DNA of 64,000 bases. It comes from Kofleriaceae bacterium (GTDB lineage: Bacteria; Myxococcota_A; Polyangia; Haliangiales; Haliangiaceae). Position 1 is the stretch's first letter; each line of letters begins with the position of its first letter. A program made the position numbers and the translations under genes. The notes beneath the pieces are model-generated. The model was not told the DNA's origin, searched no databases, and saw nothing but the letters and a program-made list of their open reading frames with translations. Below are positions 44,483 through 53,334 of the stretch, in pieces. The stretch spans positions 1 to 64,000 of the forward strand of contig JANXOP010000079.1 of NCBI GenBank assembly GCA_025357755.1. The letters are read 5' to 3'.

Positions 44483-45717
44483 GGCGGCTCCTCGATGCCT
44501 TCTCGACCGCGTTCGGCAGCCTCGGCGAGCACAAGCTGCGCACCACCCTGACCATGCTCGGCATGATGTTCGGCGTCGGTGCAGTGATCGCGATGCTCTC
44601 GATCGGCGCGGGTGCGGAGCGTCAGGCGCTCGCCCTGATCGACAAGCTCGGCACCCGCAATGTCGTGCTCCGCGCGAAGCAGTACAAGCCCGACGAGCTC
44701 GCCGAGCTCCGCAAGAAATCGATCGGCCTGTCACAACGCGACATCGAAGCGATCGACGAAGCGGTCCCTGGCGTCTCGTTCGCCACGCCGCGTGTCGAGA
44801 TCGATCCGTACAAGATCCTCGCGGCAGGTGCGAAGACCACCGCGCAGGTCTTCGGCGTCGGCGAACGGCATCCCGAGGTCACCGCGTTCGCGCTCGCCGA
44901 GGGCCGATTCTTCGACAAGCACGATCTCACTCGTCACGGCCAGGTCTGCGTGATCGGTGCGGGCGTGCGCCGCGATCTGTTCGGCGCCGACCCCGCGCTT
45001 GGCAAGGACGTCAAGATCAACGACGTCTGGTTCGAGGTCGTCGGCGTGCTCGCGCCCGAGGCAAATCCGGTCGCGCAAGTCCAAGGTGTCTCGGTCTCCT
45101 CGAGCGAGCACGAGATCTACGTTCCCTCGACGACGGCTCTGCGCAAGCTCGAGCGTGATCCGATGAAGTCGCCGCTCGCCGAGATCGTGGTCCGCCTCGA
45201 CGAGAAAGCACCGGCGGGCGAGACCGGCGCCGTGATCGGTACGCTGCTCGATCGGCTCCACGGTGGCGTCCGCGACTACGACATCGTGGTGCCCGAGGCG
45301 CTACTCCAGCACTCCAAGCAGACCCAGCAGCTGTTCAACCTCGTCATGGGCTTGATCGCCGGCATCTCGCTGCTCGTCGGTGGCATCGGCATCATGAACA
45401 TCATGCTCGCCTCGGTGCTCGAGCAGACTCGCGAGATCGGGGTGCGCCGCGCGGTCGGCGCGCGCCGCTCCGATATTCGCTTCCAGTTCCTGGTCACCGC
45501 GTTCTCGCTCGCGCTCCTCGGTGGGCTCCTCGGCGTCGCGCTCGGTGTGGCACTCGGGCGCGGCGTCGCGGTCTACGCCGATTGGCCGACGGTCGTCACC
45601 ACGTGGTCGATCACGCTGTCGCTCGGCGTCTCGATCATCGTCGGTGTCGCCTCGGGCCTGTACCCCGCGATGCGCGCCGCGAAGCTCGACCCGATCCAGG
45701 CGCTTCACGCCGAGTAG
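44479..45717 (+). CDS. MacB-like ABC permease
   Basis: A 412-residue inner-membrane permease of the MacB/FtsX family. An N-terminal span (LRTTLTMLGMMFGVGAVIAMLSIGAGAE) is followed by a large periplasmic domain (about 60-280). Three C-terminal spans follow: LFNLVMGLIAGISLLVGGIGIMNIMLASVLEQTREIGVRRAVGARR, SLALLGGLLGVALGVALGRG and SITLSLGVSIIVGVASGLYPAMRAAKLDPIQAL. The EIGVRRAVGARR and PAMRAAKLDPIQALH motifs mark the family. GTG at 44479, overlapping the third adaptor's stop. Substrate unknown. Confidence 0.93.
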   Translation: MRRLLDAFSTAFGSLGEHKLRTTLTMLGMMFGVGAVIAMLSIGAGAERQALALIDKLGTRNVVLRAKQYKPDELAELRKKSIGLSQRDIEAIDEAVPGVSFATPRVEIDPYKILAAGAKTTAQVFGVGERHPEVTAFALAEGRFFDKHDLTRHGQVCVIGAGVRRDLFGADPALGKDVKINDVWFEVVGVLAPEANPVAQVQGVSVSSSEHEIYVPSTTALRKLERDPMKSPLAEIVVRLDEKAPAGETGAVIGTLLDRLHGGVRDYDIVVPEALLQHSKQTQQLFNLVMGLIAGISLLVGGIGIMNIMLASVLEQTREIGVRRAVGARRSDIRFQFLVTAFSLALLGGLLGVALGVALGRGVAVYADWPTVVTTWSITLSLGVSIIVGVASGLYPAMRAAKLDPIQALHAE

Positions 45718-45806
45718 GGAGAGCGGGAAAGCCAGGTAACGGCCGGCAACTCGCGGGCTGCCAGCAATTGACTTCCCACCCGATCGCCGACGACCGTGTA
45801 GTCATC

Positions 45807-46478
45807 ATGGACATGACGTCTCGGCTGTTGATCGCGCTGGGGATGGTGGGGTGCGTCGATGCGCCGCCCCACGCGGTCGTCCACGCGCGAGCCGGCATGG
45901 CGAGCCTCGGCGGTCCGGTGCTGGTGTTGCCGACCCGCTGTATCACGGCGTTGGACGCGATGTACTGCGTCCCTATGGCGGCTCCAGGCGTCCGCGCGCC
46001 CGTACCGGCGAGCTACGCGGAGCTCATCGATCCCTCTCTCCGGCTCAAGCTCGAGTTCGCCGGGTACACGCTCGCCGAGGCCGCCGTCATGACCGTGACG
46101 ACGCGCGATCGGATCGAGACGCAAACGTCGACGACGCACGACGACGCGCTTCCGATCAAGACCACCACGAGCGAGGTCACGCCGGCCCTCTCCCTCGCGG
46201 AGCTCGCCGAACCGGAGGTGGTCGCGGTCGCGCGGTCGCTCCGGCTCGCGGGCATCATCACGTCCGTGCTGGATGTGGCGTCCGCACCGCACGGCACGGC
46301 GCGATACACGCTGACCGTGACGCTGCGCGAGCTCGACCGGCTCGACCCGGTGTGGTCGGTCACTTGCTCCGAGATCTTCCTCGGCAACGAAGCGACGTCC
46401 AAGCTCCTGGGCAACTGCGTCGGCAATGGGGTGCTCGCGGTCTACGCTCCGGACAACTTGCTGGGAAGGCCGCTGTGA
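45807..46478 (+). CDS. Lipoprotein of a four-gene lipoprotein operon, member 1
   Basis: A 223-residue lipoprotein (signal LLIALGMVGC, Cys16). The remainder is alpha/beta: ITALDAMYCVPMA, LTVTLRELDRLDPVWSVTCSEIFLG, then ATSKLLGNCVGNGVLAVYAPDNL. It has paired Cys near the C-terminus. The middle carries Thr-rich DRIETQTSTTHDDALP. No family is recognised. It starts 90 bases after the MacB permease, same strand, and its stop overlaps the next GTG by four bases. Confidence 0.72.
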   Translation: MDMTSRLLIALGMVGCVDAPPHAVVHARAGMASLGGPVLVLPTRCITALDAMYCVPMAAPGVRAPVPASYAELIDPSLRLKLEFAGYTLAEAAVMTVTTRDRIETQTSTTHDDALPIKTTTSEVTPALSLAELAEPEVVAVARSLRLAGIITSVLDVASAPHGTARYTLTVTLRELDRLDPVWSVTCSEIFLGNEATSKLLGNCVGNGVLAVYAPDNLLGRPL

Positions 46479-47062
46479 GGGCTGCGGTGCGAGCCCTGGT
46501 CCTGGTCGCAGTCGCGGCGTGCGGCGTCGAGCATCTGCCACCCGTCGTGCTCGTGCGTCACGGTGTAAGCCCTGCCGCGATTCATCGCGTCGTGTTGCTT
46601 CCCTCCGAGTGCGCGTCGCAGATCTGCAAGGGCCTCGACGCGATCGTGGCCTCGGAGCTCGCGTTCCGTGGCATCGATGTCGTCGACCTGAGCCGGATCG
46701 CCGCGGTCGAACGCACGCGCACCGAGCTCGAGATCACGACGAGCCTCACCACGAACGTGCGGCCGACGAACACGCACGATTTTCGGCGCATCGAAGTGTC
46801 CGGCCCGTTGCTCTCGGATGTCGATGTCTGGTCGATGCGCGACCAGCTCGCCGCGATGGGCGTCGATGCCGTGGTCCGCGTGCGGACCGCGACGATCCAG
46901 GCCAAGCCGCAGCTCGAGCTCGGCTTGATCCGCGTGACCCGAGCCAGCGATGCCTCGCTGGTGTGGGCCAGTGCATGCCAGGTCGAGCTCCACGCGGCGA
47001 CGACCCCGATGCGCAGCGCGGAGACGGCGTTGCGCTGCGCACTGAAGGGAGGGCTGCCATGA
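46475..47062 (+). CDS. CsgG-like lipoprotein, member 2
   Basis: A 195-residue lipoprotein with lipobox VAVAAC (Cys16). A segment VVLLPSECASQICKGLDAIVASELAFRGIDVVDLSRIAAVERTRTE resembles the CsgG/GNA1162-type fold, in which a lipoprotein with a Rossmann-like core builds oligomeric outer-membrane pores or gates. The match is by pattern only. It starts with GTG at 46475, overlapping the first member's stop; its stop overlaps the next ATG by four bases. Confidence 0.68.
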   Translation: MRAAVRALVLVAVAACGVEHLPPVVLVRHGVSPAAIHRVVLLPSECASQICKGLDAIVASELAFRGIDVVDLSRIAAVERTRTELEITTSLTTNVRPTNTHDFRRIEVSGPLLSDVDVWSMRDQLAAMGVDAVVRVRTATIQAKPQLELGLIRVTRASDASLVWASACQVELHAATTPMRSAETALRCALKGGLP

Positions 47063-47676
47063 AGGCGCTGGCCTGCCTCCTTCTCTCCGGCTGCGCCATC
47101 GGTGCGGGCGGAAGCTCGGTCGGCGAGTGGCGCGCCAAGCGGGTGGTCGAATCGACCGCGTGCCTCGAGACCAGCCCTGGCGTGTGCGGGAAGACCGTCG
47201 TGATCGGCAGCGACCAGCCGCCACGCAGCTTCGGCGGCGGCATCTTCACGTTCTCCGCCCCTGGTTACGCGCGCGCCGAGACCCGAGGGACGTCCGAGAG
47301 CGCGTTCGTGCTCGACGGATCATTCGAATACCTGCGTGGCCGGGGACCCTTCGCGCTCGGTGCGCGGCTCGGGCTCACGCTCGTCGATGGTCAGCAACAC
47401 AGCTGGCTCGTGATGCCGGTGACCGCGATGGCCTACTGGGGCGGAGCGTGGGGCACGGTGTTCGCGGGCGTCGGTTACGCGCCGCTCGCGAAGGTGAGCG
47501 CGGTTGGCGTCTCGACCACCTACGAGCACGACGGCATCGAGGCCTTGCTCGGCACGCGTATCATCTTGCGCGAGACGCTCGGCATCTCCATCTCCTTCAG
47601 TCCCGAGGTGCGCTACCAGCTCGTCGGTGATTCAACCCTGATCTCGGTCGTCGGCAGCCTCGGCCTGCACTTCTAG
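47059..47676 (+). CDS. Outer-membrane-barrel-like lipoprotein, member 3
   Basis: A 205-residue protein with lipobox LLLSGC (Cys12). The mature part alternates beta strands with aromatic and Gly residues (SFGGGIFTFSAPGYARAETRG; ALGARLGLTLVDGQQHSWLVMPVTAMAYWGGAWGTVFAGVGYAPL; LGISISFSPEVRYQLV) and ends with SVVGSLGLHF, an aromatic C-terminus typical of small outer-membrane barrels. ATG at 47059. Function unknown. Confidence 0.72.
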   Translation: MKALACLLLSGCAIGAGGSSVGEWRAKRVVESTACLETSPGVCGKTVVIGSDQPPRSFGGGIFTFSAPGYARAETRGTSESAFVLDGSFEYLRGRGPFALGARLGLTLVDGQQHSWLVMPVTAMAYWGGAWGTVFAGVGYAPLAKVSAVGVSTTYEHDGIEALLGTRIILRETLGISISFSPEVRYQLVGDSTLISVVGSLGLHF

Positions 47677-47687
47677 CAAGGAACCTC

Positions 47688-48395
47688 ATGACGTCTCTCC
47701 AGCTCTTTTCTTCCATGGTGCTCGTCGGATGCGCGTCCTCGGCGGCGCCCGTGCTCCATCCGCAAGCCATGCACGGCGAGGTCACCGATCCACCCGGCAG
47801 GGTGCTCGTGATGTCGGCCACCTGCGGCAGTGTCGAACACGAGTGTCGCGATACCTGGGCGCCCGCTGTCGACCAGCTGGTCATGACCGGCCTCGAGTTC
47901 CACGGGTATCCGACGATCGATCCCGCATCGCTTCGCAAGGACGAGCGCCAGCGAACCGAAACCACGGTCGCGGGCGAGACCACGACCGTGTCCGACTCGA
48001 GCTCGACCACCAAGTCGGCCGAGATCGTCTTCGTGATCCCACTCGTCGGTGCGACGACGTCCGACGCGCACAGCGTGCAAGTCGTCAACTCGCGCCAGAA
48101 GACCATCGTGCTCGAGGGAGCGCGGTTCGAGGACCTCACGCTCGCCGATCGGCAACAACTCACCGGCGCCGCGAAGGCCGGTTCGGTGCTGACCACGCGG
48201 ATCACCGTCGGTGCGAACTATAGTAACTGGCGGGTCGCGCAGAACGTCGAGGTGATGCTCAAGCTCGCATCGCCGACCTCGGGCAAGATGCTGTGGTCGA
48301 CGCGCTGCGAGGCGAGCTCCGAACAGTTTGCTTCGGTCGACCAGGCGATCGAGAACGCGGCGCGCTGCGCGGTCGGCGCGCTGACCGGTCCGTGA
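47688..48395 (+). CDS. Lipoprotein, member 4
   Basis: A 235-residue lipoprotein: signal SSMVLVGC (Cys15). Core segments include RVLVMSATCGSVEHECRDTWAPAVDQLVMTGLEFHGYPTIDP, a Thr/Ser-rich linker (TTVAGETTTVSDSSSTT), SAEIVFVIPLVG and an ending KMLWSTRCEASSEQF...ENAARCAVGAL. The W-x-x-x-C...AA-x-x-AL ending resembles members 1 and 2, so the three may share ancestry. It ends the operon one base ahead of a convergent gene. Confidence 0.68.
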   Translation: MTSLQLFSSMVLVGCASSAAPVLHPQAMHGEVTDPPGRVLVMSATCGSVEHECRDTWAPAVDQLVMTGLEFHGYPTIDPASLRKDERQRTETTVAGETTTVSDSSSTTKSAEIVFVIPLVGATTSDAHSVQVVNSRQKTIVLEGARFEDLTLADRQQLTGAAKAGSVLTTRITVGANYSNWRVAQNVEVMLKLASPTSGKMLWSTRCEASSEQFASVDQAIENAARCAVGALTGP

Positions 48396-48396
48396 T

Positions 48397-49485
48397 CTAC
48401 CAGGTGATGACGACGGTGCCGGCCCCGGCGTGATTACCCGGCGTGTTGATCGCGTTCGTGCCGTTGTTGATCGAACCACCACCACCACCGTTGTACGTGC
48501 CGCTGCCGTAGCCACCCGCACCGCCGCCGGAGTAGCCACCGCCACCGCCGCCGGTGAAGCCTGCCGCGCCGCCACCACCGAACGCACCCGGCCGACCCTG
48601 GTCGCCTGCCGCGCCGCCCGTCGAGCCGTTCGCGAACGAGAGGCCGGGCCCGTTGGGCGAGCCATATGTCGACGATCCATCCGAGCTGCCGATGCCATTG
48701 CCCGAGTAGCCGCCTCCGCCGGTGCCACCCGCATAGCCATTGGTGTTCGTGAAGAACGTGCCGCCGCCGCCGGCGGTACCGCCCGCCGCGCCTGGCATCA
48801 TGCCGGACCCCGCCGCGCCATTTTGCGTGATGAGGCCAGGGCCACCGTTGCAGCCACCACCATTGGCGAGCGCGACGCTACCGCCTGCACCACCACCCCC
48901 GCCGGCGATCACGAGGATCGTCGTGCCTCGGACCACGTACGAGCCACCACCACCGGTGCCACTACGCTGGCCCGCGTTCGCCGTGCCGAGGCCCGCGACG
49001 CCTGCCCCACCGACGACGATGCTGAGCGCCTGGGCGGCCGCGACGGGGAAGTCACCCTCGAGCGTTGCACCGAGCCCACCCGTGAAGGCCTGCCCGGTGA
49101 CGCTGCCACCTTGACCACCGGCGGCGAGCACGTGCAGCGAGGTCACACAGGTCGGCACCGCGAACGTCTGGATCGCGACGGTCGGCGTGAACGTCATCGT
49201 GCCGTGGTTGAGGTTCGCATGCGCGCACCCGGTCACCGTGTCGCAGCTATCCGTCGTGCACACATCGCCGTCGTCACACGCATTGGTCGCGTGGACGCAC
49301 GTGTCGTTGGCATCGCAGCTGTCGGTCGTGCACGCGTTGCTGTCGTCGCACGAGATGGTGCAGACGTGCGACGTGGTGCCATCGGGTATGGTTTGACCGC
49401 CGTCACCGCCGCCGCCGCTGTGGCCGTTCGGTGTGCCCGCGACCGCGCACGCACTAAGTCCCAACGCCAAGCAGGCGGCCCTCAT
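48397..49485 (-). CDS. Glycine-rich lipoprotein with Cys-rich repeats
   Basis: A 362-residue lipoprotein (LALGLSAC, Cys13). Two tandem CDDxNxCTTDSCDxxxxC repeats at about 41-95 resemble Dictyostelium-type Cys-rich modules common in myxobacterial surface proteins. Residues about 115-360 are Gly/Ala/Ser/Asn-rich, with a regular beta-like rhythm and many GGGGG runs, ending in AGTVVITW. It is likely a secreted surface protein, similar to the one at 22410-23660. Convergent with the lipoprotein operon. Confidence 0.75.
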   Translation of the reverse strand: MRAACLALGLSACAVAGTPNGHSGGGGDGGQTIPDGTTSHVCTISCDDSNACTTDSCDANDTCVHATNACDDGDVCTTDSCDTVTGCAHANLNHGTMTFTPTVAIQTFAVPTCVTSLHVLAAGGQGGSVTGQAFTGGLGATLEGDFPVAAAQALSIVVGGAGVAGLGTANAGQRSGTGGGGSYVVRGTTILVIAGGGGGAGGSVALANGGGCNGGPGLITQNGAAGSGMMPGAAGGTAGGGGTFFTNTNGYAGGTGGGGYSGNGIGSSDGSSTYGSPNGPGLSFANGSTGGAAGDQGRPGAFGGGGAAGFTGGGGGGYSGGGAGGYGSGTYNGGGGGSINNGTNAINTPGNHAGAGTVVITW

Positions 49486-49496
49486 CAGGCCGACTA

Positions 49497-51071
49497 TTAC
49501 TTATGCGGGCGGGCGACGTCGAGCTGAATGTGACGTTGCTCCAGGAGCTCGCCGGTCGCCTTGAGGAGCGCCGCGGTCGCCTTCTTGTGGACCAGGACCG
49601 CCGTGAGCTCGGCCAGTTGCGCCGCGGCGAGCTCGTCTTGGTGCTGGCCGAGGACGAAGTTCGAGGACTGGTTCGAGAGGAACTTGCGCTGCTCGACCTC
49701 GAGGCTCTCCGTCGAGAGCTGGCGAAACTTCGAGGCTGCGAGCACCTGACGCGCTGCGCTGGTCTGGTCGCGGACCGCCTGACGCACCGCGAACCAGATG
49801 TCCTGGAGTGCCTGGTCGCGGCGGACGATCGCCATGTCGTGGTGCGTCTTCTCGATCTCGGCCTGGGCGCGGGTCGCGCGCTGGAGTGGGGTCCACGAGA
49901 AGTTGAGGACCACGCTATAGGCGTGTGCATCGGCATCGCCGACCTCGTTCAGCGTCGAGCCATACGTATTCTTCTGGCCGATCAGCTGGCCCGAGAGCCC
50001 GAGGTCGAGCTGCGGCAAGCGGTTGTTCTCGGCCTGGCGTACGGCGAGGAGCGCGGTCTGCAGATCGAGATCGAGCTGGACGACCTCGGGGCGATGCTTG
50101 ATAGCGATCGCGAGCGCGTCTTCGGCGGAGCTGGTCTGCGCATCGAACTGCGGTGGCTCGACCGGCAGGATCGGCCGCGTCCACTCCTCGTGGGCGAGGT
50201 TGAGCACCGCGCGCAGTGTGTCGTAGCTTGACTCGATCGTCGACTCGGCGACCAGCACCTGGAGCTTGCGCTGAGCGAGCGTGCTCTCCGCGGCGATCAG
50301 ATCCGAAGGTGGCATCAGGCCCGCATCGATCTGGCGCCGGGTCAACGCCATCTGATCCTCGGAGCGCTTCTGCGAGCGCAGCTGGAGATCGTAGCTGTAC
50401 AGCGCCTGGACGACATCCCAGTACGCGTCCTCGGTCCGCTGGACGACATCGGCCGCCGCGACCGCGAGTTGCGCACGCTCGCGCTCGGACGCGATCTTCG
50501 CGCGCAGCAGCTCGACCCGGGGCACGACGAGATCCGGCGAGAATCCGCGCAGCAGCGGCTGCGTCACCGACGCGGTCAAGGTCGCGCGATAGTTCAGGGG
50601 CTCGACCGCGGTGCCCGCCGACGAGCGGGCGCGACCATTCGAGAAATCGAGCGCGACCTGCGTGCCGGTCTCGAGCCGATCGCTCAGCGTGATCCGCCAA
50701 TCGTCGGTGACGAACGAGATGTTCTGGTTGGCGTTACCTTCCTGCACGGTCAGCGGCGGCGAATCGGAGCGGTTGTGATCGAGCTGCGCCGAGAGCACGG
50801 GCTCGAAGGCGCCCGCCGCGACGGTGATGCCGAGCTTGGCGACCTCGACTTGCTGTCGCTCGACGACGATGCCGAGGTTCTGATGCAGCGCCACGCCGAT
50901 CGCTTCGCTCAGCGAGAGCCGCCACACCTTCGCGGCTTCGACGGACGGGGGCAACGGCGGCAAGGCCGCCATGAAATCGGGCGGCACGTACGCGTCCCCA
51001 TCTGCGTGCGCAGCGCGCGCGAGCATCGCGAGCGCGATCGCCACCCTACCGAGCTGTCGGCTGACCACCAT
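49497..51071 (-). CDS. TolC-like outer-membrane efflux protein
   Basis: A 524-residue outer-membrane channel with a signal peptide (VAIALAMLARAAHA). It has the two-repeat OEP architecture: LSLSEAIGVALHQNLGIVVERQQVEVAKLGITVAAGAFEPVLSAQL in the first half and SAEDALAIAIKHRPEVVQLDLDLQTALLAVRQAENNRLPQLDLGLSGQ in the second, each followed by long alpha-helical hairpins. It could serve the MacB-adaptor operon 4 kb away, which lacks its own outer-membrane partner; this is inferred from proximity. It is 11 bases ahead of the glycine-rich lipoprotein gene, same strand. Confidence 0.9.
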   Translation of the reverse strand: MVVSRQLGRVAIALAMLARAAHADGDAYVPPDFMAALPPLPPSVEAAKVWRLSLSEAIGVALHQNLGIVVERQQVEVAKLGITVAAGAFEPVLSAQLDHNRSDSPPLTVQEGNANQNISFVTDDWRITLSDRLETGTQVALDFSNGRARSSAGTAVEPLNYRATLTASVTQPLLRGFSPDLVVPRVELLRAKIASERERAQLAVAAADVVQRTEDAYWDVVQALYSYDLQLRSQKRSEDQMALTRRQIDAGLMPPSDLIAAESTLAQRKLQVLVAESTIESSYDTLRAVLNLAHEEWTRPILPVEPPQFDAQTSSAEDALAIAIKHRPEVVQLDLDLQTALLAVRQAENNRLPQLDLGLSGQLIGQKNTYGSTLNEVGDADAHAYSVVLNFSWTPLQRATRAQAEIEKTHHDMAIVRRDQALQDIWFAVRQAVRDQTSAARQVLAASKFRQLSTESLEVEQRKFLSNQSSNFVLGQHQDELAAAQLAELTAVLVHKKATAALLKATGELLEQRHIQLDVARPHK

Positions 51072-51097
51072 GTTCGCGAGCGTACTCTCGCGGCGCG

Positions 51098-52348
51098 CTA
51101 GAGCGCGTCACGAGCAGCGACGTTCAGCGTGATGACACCGGCCTCGAACCCTTGTTGCGAGCGATCCGGCAGGGCGAAGCCAGTCGGGACGTTTTGGTTG
51201 TCGAAGCCGCTGTACACCATGTAGCGGCTCGAGCCCTTCGCCGCGACGTCGGCCCCGGTCAGCAGGCCGAGGTGCTCGCCGGCATCTGGCGTCGTCGCAT
51301 TCCACTGCAGGTCGCGGATCCCGGCATAGTTCACCGACCAGGTCACGCCGTCGAGCGACGTGGCGTGCCACACCCCCGCCATGTTGTTGAACACGATCGG
51401 CTGGTTCATGTTCTCGGTATCGGCATCGCTGTGCAGCCACATCTCGTAGCGACAGTGGGTGGCGTCGTAGATCACGCTCGGTTGCCCACCCCCGCTCGAC
51501 GGGACGGCTGACATCCGGAGCAGCGTGTGGACCGGCGCTTCGGCGATGGCCCAATGGATGCCGTCGACCGAGGTCGCGTGCGAGATGCCGTATGCGCTCG
51601 TGTTCGAGCAGCCCGTGCCGTTGCACGCGAAGCTCGAGAACCACAGCTGATAGGTGCCGTTGACCAGCACGACCTCGGGATCGGCGACGATGCCTTCGGA
51701 GCCGGAGAACACGTCGGCCGCGGTCAGCACCTGACCTGCGAGCGCGTGCGGCGACTCCGTTGCGGACACGCGCGTGAACGTCTTGCCGTCGGCGGAGAAG
51801 GCCGCGCCGATCGCGTAGTTGTAGAATCCTTTGCCCTGATAGTTCGGATCGTTGCCGCCGCTGTAGAGCATCAAGTACCGGCGATCGGCGGGAGCGTCCG
51901 GGTTGTAGACCACCGTCGGAGTTTCCGTCGTGCCGTGGTCCCACGCACTCGTCGCGGTCGGCGTGACGAGCGACGGCGCGTCGTCGATCGTCCACGCGGT
52001 GAGATCCGGGCTCTCGGCGTGGCGGATCATCGACGTGATCGCGCTCTGATAGTTCACCGAGTTCGGGCCGTGATAGTAGAGCTCCCACATCGAGCTCGCT
52101 TCGTCCCAGCGCAGATCCGGATCGGTGATCGCGATATCGACGGTGTTGTTCGTGTACGTGTGCGTGCCCGAGATCAGCCGTGGTGCGGGCGTGCGGCGGT
52201 AGAAGTTGCCGATCGAGCCGATCGGCTGACACGCGCTGATCGGCGCATCGGAGCCCATCTGGAGTGCGCCGTCGACGGTGGGTTTGTCGTTGCTGCCGCA
52301 GGCAGCGAAGAGGATCGCGAGGATCGCGAGGGCGGCGTACTTCTTCAT
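51098..52348 (-). CDS. Lipoprotein with five-bladed beta-propeller (GH43/GH32-like)
   Basis: A 416-residue lipoprotein (AILFAAC, Cys17). Repeated motifs of glycosidase propellers are visible: DPDLRWDEASSMWELYYHG, TPTVVYNPDAPADRRYLMLYSGG, DPEVVLVNGTYQLWFSS, QPSVIYDATHCRYEMWLHS and ISHATSVDGIHWAIA. The pattern is that of GH43/GH32/GH117-type five-bladed propellers; possible acidic catalytic residues (Asp in DPDLRW, DPEVV) are present, but activity cannot be claimed. ATG at 52348 overlaps the Kelch gene stop by four bases. Third gene of a three-gene operon. Confidence 0.75.
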   Translation of the reverse strand: MKKYAALAILAILFAACGSNDKPTVDGALQMGSDAPISACQPIGSIGNFYRRTPAPRLISGTHTYTNNTVDIAITDPDLRWDEASSMWELYYHGPNSVNYQSAITSMIRHAESPDLTAWTIDDAPSLVTPTATSAWDHGTTETPTVVYNPDAPADRRYLMLYSGGNDPNYQGKGFYNYAIGAAFSADGKTFTRVSATESPHALAGQVLTAADVFSGSEGIVADPEVVLVNGTYQLWFSSFACNGTGCSNTSAYGISHATSVDGIHWAIAEAPVHTLLRMSAVPSSGGGQPSVIYDATHCRYEMWLHSDADTENMNQPIVFNNMAGVWHATSLDGVTWSVNYAGIRDLQWNATTPDAGEHLGLLTGADVAAKGSSRYMVYSGFDNQNVPTGFALPDRSQQGFEAGVITLNVAARDAL

Positions 52349-53334
52349 TTCAAGACCAGCTCGTAGGTTCCCGCGCAACCATTCGCACAGTCGGGGCCCT
52401 GACCACCATAGAGAACGACGCGGTCGCCGATCGGATCGAACGCGACACCAGTGGCGGCACGCGACGGCAGGGTTCCACCCTCGTCGATCTTCGCGAAGAC
52501 GCCATCGCTGCCCGCGCGCCACGTATCGTGAGTCGGAGTGCCAGCCACGTTGCCACCTATGATGAAGGTCGCATCGGCGCCCGGGATATGGACGAGCGAC
52601 GCGTCGCCGCGGTTGATCCCGGTGCAGGTCGTACAGACATTGGTCCAGGCCGCCCCATCGAAGGCGAAGAGCCCGTCGGCGGCGCTCTTGCCGGAGTTAT
52701 CCTGGATCGCGAGGATCCGATCGTGATCGGAGTCCACGGTGACCGCGGTTCCCTCGCCACCCGTGTTCGCACTGTTGCGTGGCTCGACCGTCCACCGGTC
52801 GGTCTCGAGCGAGGACAGATCGTCCTTCGCGACGTTCGCACCGTAACCGCCCGCCTGATAGAGCTTGCCGTGGAACGCTACGAGCGACGCCTGGTCGCGC
52901 GCCGAAGGCATCGCGCCTGTCGTCGCGAAGAAGTCCCACTTCGTTCCCGTGGGTGACGTGTAGACCTCCGCGTGTTGATCGATGCCGCCAGCGTCGGACA
53001 CGCCGCCAAACACGTAGAACTGCCCTCCATCCGCCGCGAACCCGGAGCGATAGCGGGTGGTGAACGCGCCGAGGCAGTCATCGCAAACGACGTTCCAGGT
53101 GTTGCCGTCGAGTCGCCACAGCTTGTTCGCGACCGCGCCGCCGAAGGCTCCTCCGAACAGATACACGTGTGCACTCGCAGGGTCGTAGGTCAGCCGCGGC
53201 GAGAGCAGCGGCCCGGGCTGGTCGGCGCCGGTCACGAGCTTCCACGTGCGCTCGCCCGGAGCACCGCGATCCGGATCGCGCGCGGGCTTGGCGATGCAGC
53301 CGGCCGCGAGGAGCGCGATCAGTGCGGTCTTCAT
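52345..53334 (-). CDS. Kelch-repeat lipoprotein
   Basis: A 329-residue lipoprotein (ALIALLAAGC). Kelch-type blades repeat about six times: AHVYLFGGAFGGAVANKLWRLDG, QFYVFGGVSDAGG, GKLYQAGGYGANVAKDDLSSLETDRW, ATFIIGGNVAGTPTHDTWRAG and DRVVLYGGQGPD. Kelch propellers bind proteins or sugars. The start is likely ATG at 53334, which overlaps the upstream gene's TGA by four bases; ATG at 53343 is an alternative. The stop overlaps the propeller gene's ATG. Confidence 0.82.
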   Translation of the reverse strand: MKTALIALLAAGCIAKPARDPDRGAPGERTWKLVTGADQPGPLLSPRLTYDPASAHVYLFGGAFGGAVANKLWRLDGNTWNVVCDDCLGAFTTRYRSGFAADGGQFYVFGGVSDAGGIDQHAEVYTSPTGTKWDFFATTGAMPSARDQASLVAFHGKLYQAGGYGANVAKDDLSSLETDRWTVEPRNSANTGGEGTAVTVDSDHDRILAIQDNSGKSAADGLFAFDGAAWTNVCTTCTGINRGDASLVHIPGADATFIIGGNVAGTPTHDTWRAGSDGVFAKIDEGGTLPSRAATGVAFDPIGDRVVLYGGQGPDCANGCAGTYELVLK

